Source of the DNA: an uncultured Trichormus sp.
GTDB taxonomy: Bacteria > Cyanobacteriota > Cyanobacteriia > Cyanobacteriales > Nostocaceae
Assembly: GCA_936914905.1 (NCBI GenBank)
Contig: CAKZGI010000096.1
Location: forward strand, 1 to 37,853
Direction: 5' to 3'
DNA: 37,853 bases
The position numbers and the translations under genes are program-made. The stretch's first letter is position 1. Every line of letters begins with the position of its first letter. The notes below the pieces were generated by a model. That model did no database searches. It was not told where the DNA came from and was given only the letters and a program-made list of their open reading frames with translations. Below are positions 36,280-37,853 of the stretch, in pieces.

Positions 36280-37278
36280 GTCTAACATTTCTTCTGTTAC
36301 TGTACCTGTGCTGAGGTTAAATCGCCAAAGATGCAATAGGGGAATATCTGCTGTGGCGTCTGTTGATGACCCACTCTTTAATACGGTAGTAGAACTCATC
36401 CGACAAGCAATAAGTATTACTTCTTCTCCTTCTTCGTAGGCGTTAACGGTGTGGAAGACTTAGCAGCAAGGACTTTCAAACCAACGGATATTGCTCTTGT
36501 CTCCATGACGTGGGACAATACCAAAACGACTCGGGCGAGCGCTCTCAAACATCATCATAGGTTCTCCCCGTTGCATCTTTTCTAGGCTGAATGTCAGGGG
36601 TAAATCCATGAAAATGGTGGAATTCTCAGTAATGGCAAAATCATGGATCATTATAGCCATTGGTATTTCAATAGGTACGGTTCGCAATAATTCACCTTGG
36701 GGGGAAACTATCCCATATTGTAGGTAAGGTGGTGCAAAAAAGTAGCCAGAGAACATCATTTCCCCGGTAACTGGATCTACTTTAGGATGGGCAGTAAAAG
36801 GGGAATTCAGTTTGTTCTTGAAGGTGTATTCATCAATAGTTTCTAATTCAGGAAGTCTTATATTGTGGGGCGCTCCTCCTTCCCACAGTGCTAAAAATTG
36901 TCCGGCGTGCCATACTAAGGATGTATTGGCGGTGTTTTTGCCTGATCCGTATGGGTTGTTAGTTTGAGGTGGTTCTAAAATTCCACTCCAAATAGCTTTG
37001 CCTATTTCGTGTTCAATATTCCAGCCTGTAGTGCGGACATAACGGTTGCGATAGGTGGCTTGACCGTTGTTAATTTCAACCCCATATAACATTCCATCAC
37101 CATCAAATCAGTGATACTGACCAATGGGTGAATGTTGGGGATTCGGTCCATTGCGGACAAACATCCCGGAAAGGTCGGGGGGTAGTTCACCAATGACTTT
37201 GAGGGCTTCTGTGGTCATTTCCTGGCCAACAGGGGAAAAGTTGCCATCAAAATATGGATTTACTGTGGTTGTTACCAT
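36280..37278 (-). pseudogene. Carotenoid oxygenase (RPE65/CCD family), C-terminally truncated and stop-interrupted
   Basis: Reads from ATG at 37278: an N-terminal segment with GELPPDLSGMFVRNGPNPQ, a stop where HWFDGDG should be (TGA at 37108-37110 replacing Trp), then DGDGMLYGVEINNGQATYRN. Iron ligands are visible as His in FTAHPKVDP, MIHDFAITEN and, after another stop (TAA at 36460-36462), VFHTVNAYEEGEE. At LSTGTVTEEMLD the homology ends; the fourth His and the last third of the enzyme are gone, replaced in frame by the J-domain protein. Family members cleave carotenoids oxidatively. Two stops and the truncation make it a pseudogene. Confidence 0.82.
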
Positions 37279-37364
37279 TGTTGTTGTTGAGTTTTATGAC
37301 GGTACTTTCTTTAATATAGCCATACCAGATTCTCTACCTAGATCCCCGAATAGGAAAATAGAAA

Positions 37365-37853
37365 ATGAGCTTAACTCTTTACCTACTCCGTCATGGAGAA
37401 ACAGAATGCAGTCGTAATCATGCCTTTTGCGATGCCATAGACTCAGAATTAACTCCTGAAGGTGTAGAAATGGTAAATGCTTTTGCTGCTGCATACAGTT
37501 CTACCTCTTGGCAGGCAATTTTTTCTAGTCCTATGCAAAGAACTATGGAAACAGTAAAACCCATATCTAAGGCTATAGGAATACAACCAGAATTGCGAGA
37601 TGGTTTCAGGGAAATTAACTATGGTCAATGGAAAGGAAGAACTCCAGAAGTGATTGATTATATCCGGTGGTCAGCCGACCCTGCTTGGTATGCGCCCAAT
37701 GGCTGAGAATTAGCAGTAACAATTGCTTCTCACGCTATGCAGGTAATTGAAGAAATTAAGCATCTTTATAGCAGCGGTAATGTTTTAGTTGTCACCCATA
37801 AGGATAGTGGATTAAATAACCTGTAACTCTGGTTAAGGGGTGTAATTCCATTG
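37365..37853 (+). pseudogene. Histidine phosphatase superfamily protein, broken (cut by window end)
   Basis: From ATG at 37365: LTLYLLRHGETECSRNHAFC holds the RHG catalytic motif of the phosphoglycerate mutase/phosphatase superfamily, then FSSPMQRTMETVKPISKAIG and LRDGFREINYGQWKGRTPEV, both canonical. An in-frame TGA at 37704-37706 follows AWYAPNG; the frame continues VTIASHAMQVIEEIKHLYSS, VLVVTHKDSG (second catalytic His) and meets TAA at 37824-37826 before running out of the window. Transcribed divergently from the carotenoid oxygenase relic. Confidence 0.8.

Overview
The window comes from a filamentous, heterocyst-type cyanobacterium (Nostocales). Evidence seen in the sequence: many GCGATCGC (HIP1) octamers, low GC, cyanobacterial spacer motifs such as repeated 'attggggattgg', a DUF502-nusB-ftsY cluster, a PEP-CTERM protein and a hormogonium-polysaccharide (hps) type locus. 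About a dozen genes are broken by stops, frameshifts, deletions or insertions, while housekeeping genes are intact. Such heavy decay recalls reduced symbiotic Nostocales such as the Azolla cyanobiont 'Nostoc azollae'; that assignment is inference.

Layout. 1-828: decayed unknown gene. 829-2997: recQ (-). 3088-4747: wrecked phosphonate-type ABC transporter (phnD, phnC, phnE remnants, +) with a 165-bp MITE in phnE. 4798-9536: mtnP, a small hypothetical gene, an inactive (Tyr/Ser) orthocaspase-like protein and sat. 9537-10767: relics (ribbon-helix-helix antitoxin, unknown fragment, Uma2 nuclease). 10804-16095: mnmA, a secreted-protein pseudogene with one stop, the bifunctional NAD(P)HX repair gene, and a GAF-SpoIIE phosphatase. 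16096-17143: no gene. 17144-20482: ftsY, nusB, DUF502 gene. 20970-31885: a long minus-strand locus read in the order PilX-, PilV-, GspH- and PilW-like pseudopilins, hpsA, hpsB, hpsC (all broken), hpsD-like pseudopilin, a TIGR04282-type transferase, an HpsJ-like membrane protein and a family 2 glycosyltransferase. 32609-34154: PEP-CTERM protein and rpmB. 34550-37853: four dead genes in a row (alpha/beta hydrolase, J-domain protein, carotenoid oxygenase, histidine phosphatase).

How it fits together. The hps-type locus should build and export an extracellular polysaccharide through a type IV pilus-like pseudopilin apparatus during hormogonium motility. Its central genes hpsA-hpsB-hpsC are dead while the flanking pseudopilins and transferases stay open, so it looks caught partway through decay.

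The most informative new structure is a short transposable element present twice, in phnE and in hpsA. In both places removing the element plus one TA dinucleotide restores the host reading frame across the junction. Other small structures include a second MITE-like element, a perfect 24-bp palindrome, a cyanobacterial hairpin repeat, and four perfect 11-19 bp tandem duplications in dead or non-coding DNA. No tRNA, rRNA, CRISPR array or intact transposase was seen.
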